The notes beneath the pieces were generated by a model that did no database searches, was not told the DNA's origin, and saw only the letters and a program-made list of their open reading frames with translations. A DNA stretch of 64,000 nucleotides from Niallia taxi (GTDB taxonomy: Bacteria; Bacillota; Bacilli; Bacillales; Cytobacillaceae): positions 1,722,001 through 1,786,000 of the forward strand of contig NZ_CP102589.1 in the NCBI RefSeq assembly GCF_032818155.1, read 5' to 3'. This document shows, in pieces, positions 63,389 to 64,000 of the stretch. The first letter of the stretch is position 1. Each line of letters starts with the position of its first letter. The translations under genes were made by a program, and so were the position numbers.

Positions 63389-64000
63389 ATGAAGAAAAAA
63401 CATCGCATATTAATCATAAATCCGAAAGCGGATGCAACTGCTATTGCATTATATGAGAATGAAGTACCCATCTTTGAACAATCTATCATACAGGAGGATA
63501 CAAAAGGTTATTCTGCTGTCTCGCTTCAAGCACCAGCTCGGACCAAAAAAATTCTTGATTTTCTTTTGTCAGAAGGCATTAACCTATCCAAAATTAATGC
63601 TGTTGCCGGAAGAGGCGGGCTGCTAAAGCCGATTAAAGGCGGTACATACATGGTTAACGACGAGATGCTAGAAGACCTGAGAGCTGGTGAAAGAGGAGAG
63701 CACGCCTCCAATTTAGGAGGAATTATTGCTGCAGACATTGCTAGTGGATTGAATATCCCTGCATTTATTGTTGACCCTGTTGTCGTTGATGAGCTAGATG
63801 ATGTAGCAAGGATATCAGGCTATCCACTCATCTCAAGAAAAAGTGTATTTCATGCACTGAATCATAAAGCATGCGGAAGAAGAGCTGCCATGGAGCTTGG
63901 CAAGCGCTATGAGGACTGTCATTTTATTGTGGCACATCTTGGCGATGGGATTACGATAGGGGCGCACAAGCAAGGCAAGGTCATTGACGTGAATAATGGT
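63389..64000 (+). CDS. buk: Butyrate kinase-like protein, degenerate, 3' end outside window
   Basis: 204 codons are visible from ATG 63389, after GGGGAGGA. The sequence clearly belongs to the acetate/butyrate kinase family: HRILIINP at the start, [58 protein letters not shown] and [14 protein letters not shown]. However, the family signature NPGSTSTK reads NPKADATA, and the second glycine loop, normally LGGGIS, reads LGDGIT. It may therefore be inactive as a kinase. It follows the BkdR-like gene by 29 bases; ptb and bcd, expected between them in B. subtilis order, are missing. Confidence 0.88.
   Translation, partial: MKKKHRILIINPKADATAIALYENEVPIFEQSIIQEDTKGYSAVSLQAPARTKKILDFLLSEGINLSKINAVAGRGGLLKPIKGGTYMVNDEMLEDLRAGERGEHASNLGGIIAADIASGLNIPAFIVDPVVVDELDDVARISGYPLISRKSVFHALNHKACGRRAAMELGKRYEDCHFIVAHLGDGITIGAHKQGKVIDVNNG

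Overview
The window is chromosomal DNA from a low-GC, spore-forming member of the Bacillaceae. The evidence is a complete spoIIIA operon, spoIVB, spo0A, splB and a YjcZ-type spore peptide, a complete comG operon, and gene order close to the B. subtilis yqg-comG-gcv-yqh-efp-spoIIIA-acc-nusB-dxs-recN-spo0A-yqiK-bkd stretch. Several conserved positions differ from B. subtilis, so it is another genus of the family; I cannot name it from sequence alone. Synteny statements rest on remembered B. subtilis gene order, not on a search.

Layout. 1-10,540: a 5'-truncated glycosyltransferase, rpmG with three of four zinc cysteines, yqgN, a DUF92 gene, an unknown anchored protein where B. subtilis has rhomboid gluP, yqgQ-glcK, then yqgT/U/V/X. 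10,585-12,020: a Cys-rich HTH regulator, tRNA-Gln and two tiny genes, all on the minus strand. 12,168-16,375: comGA-GG plus yqzE. 16,415-18,890: yqhG-yqhH (SNF2-type ATPase). 19,277-23,555: tandem glycine riboswitch, terminator and gcvT-gcvPA-gcvPB. 23,661-32,428: an unknown gene, yqhL, lipM, splB, a Gly-rich peptide, yqhO, yqhP, yqhQ, yqhR, papA and efp. 32,430-34,800: a candidate small RNA, a leaderless M23/LysM hydrolase and a secreted alkaline phosphatase. 34,995-40,233: spoIIIAA-AH behind a sigma-E promoter. 40,471-51,544: accB-accC-yqhY-nusB-xseA-xseB-ispA-dxs-tlyA-ahrC-recN. 51,785-55,248: spoIVB, menA inserted on the other strand, spo0A. 55,494-59,624: an unknown gene, an HxlR regulator, malic enzyme and an AEC permease. 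59,673-60,302: repeat elements with related inverted ends. 60,518-64,000: a cold-shock protein, a GDPD enzyme, then a BkdR-like regulator and a butyrate-kinase-like gene, cut by the window end.

Most of the window is a conserved housekeeping, competence and sporulation backbone. The most unusual part is the right edge. The BkdR-like protein keeps the PAS/AAA+/Fis layout but has lost the GAFTGA sigma-54 loop and the Walker B acidic pair. The adjacent Buk-like protein has lost the NPGSTSTK phosphate-binding signature and a glycine of its second glycine loop. The pair sits behind an apparent sigma-A promoter with two related inverted repeats and only 29 bases between the genes, so there is no room for the usual sigma-54 promoter. 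Other points worth checking are the ATT/ATC start of spoIIIAD, the candidate small RNA after efp, overlapping hairpins before nusB, and the repeat cluster before the cold-shock gene.
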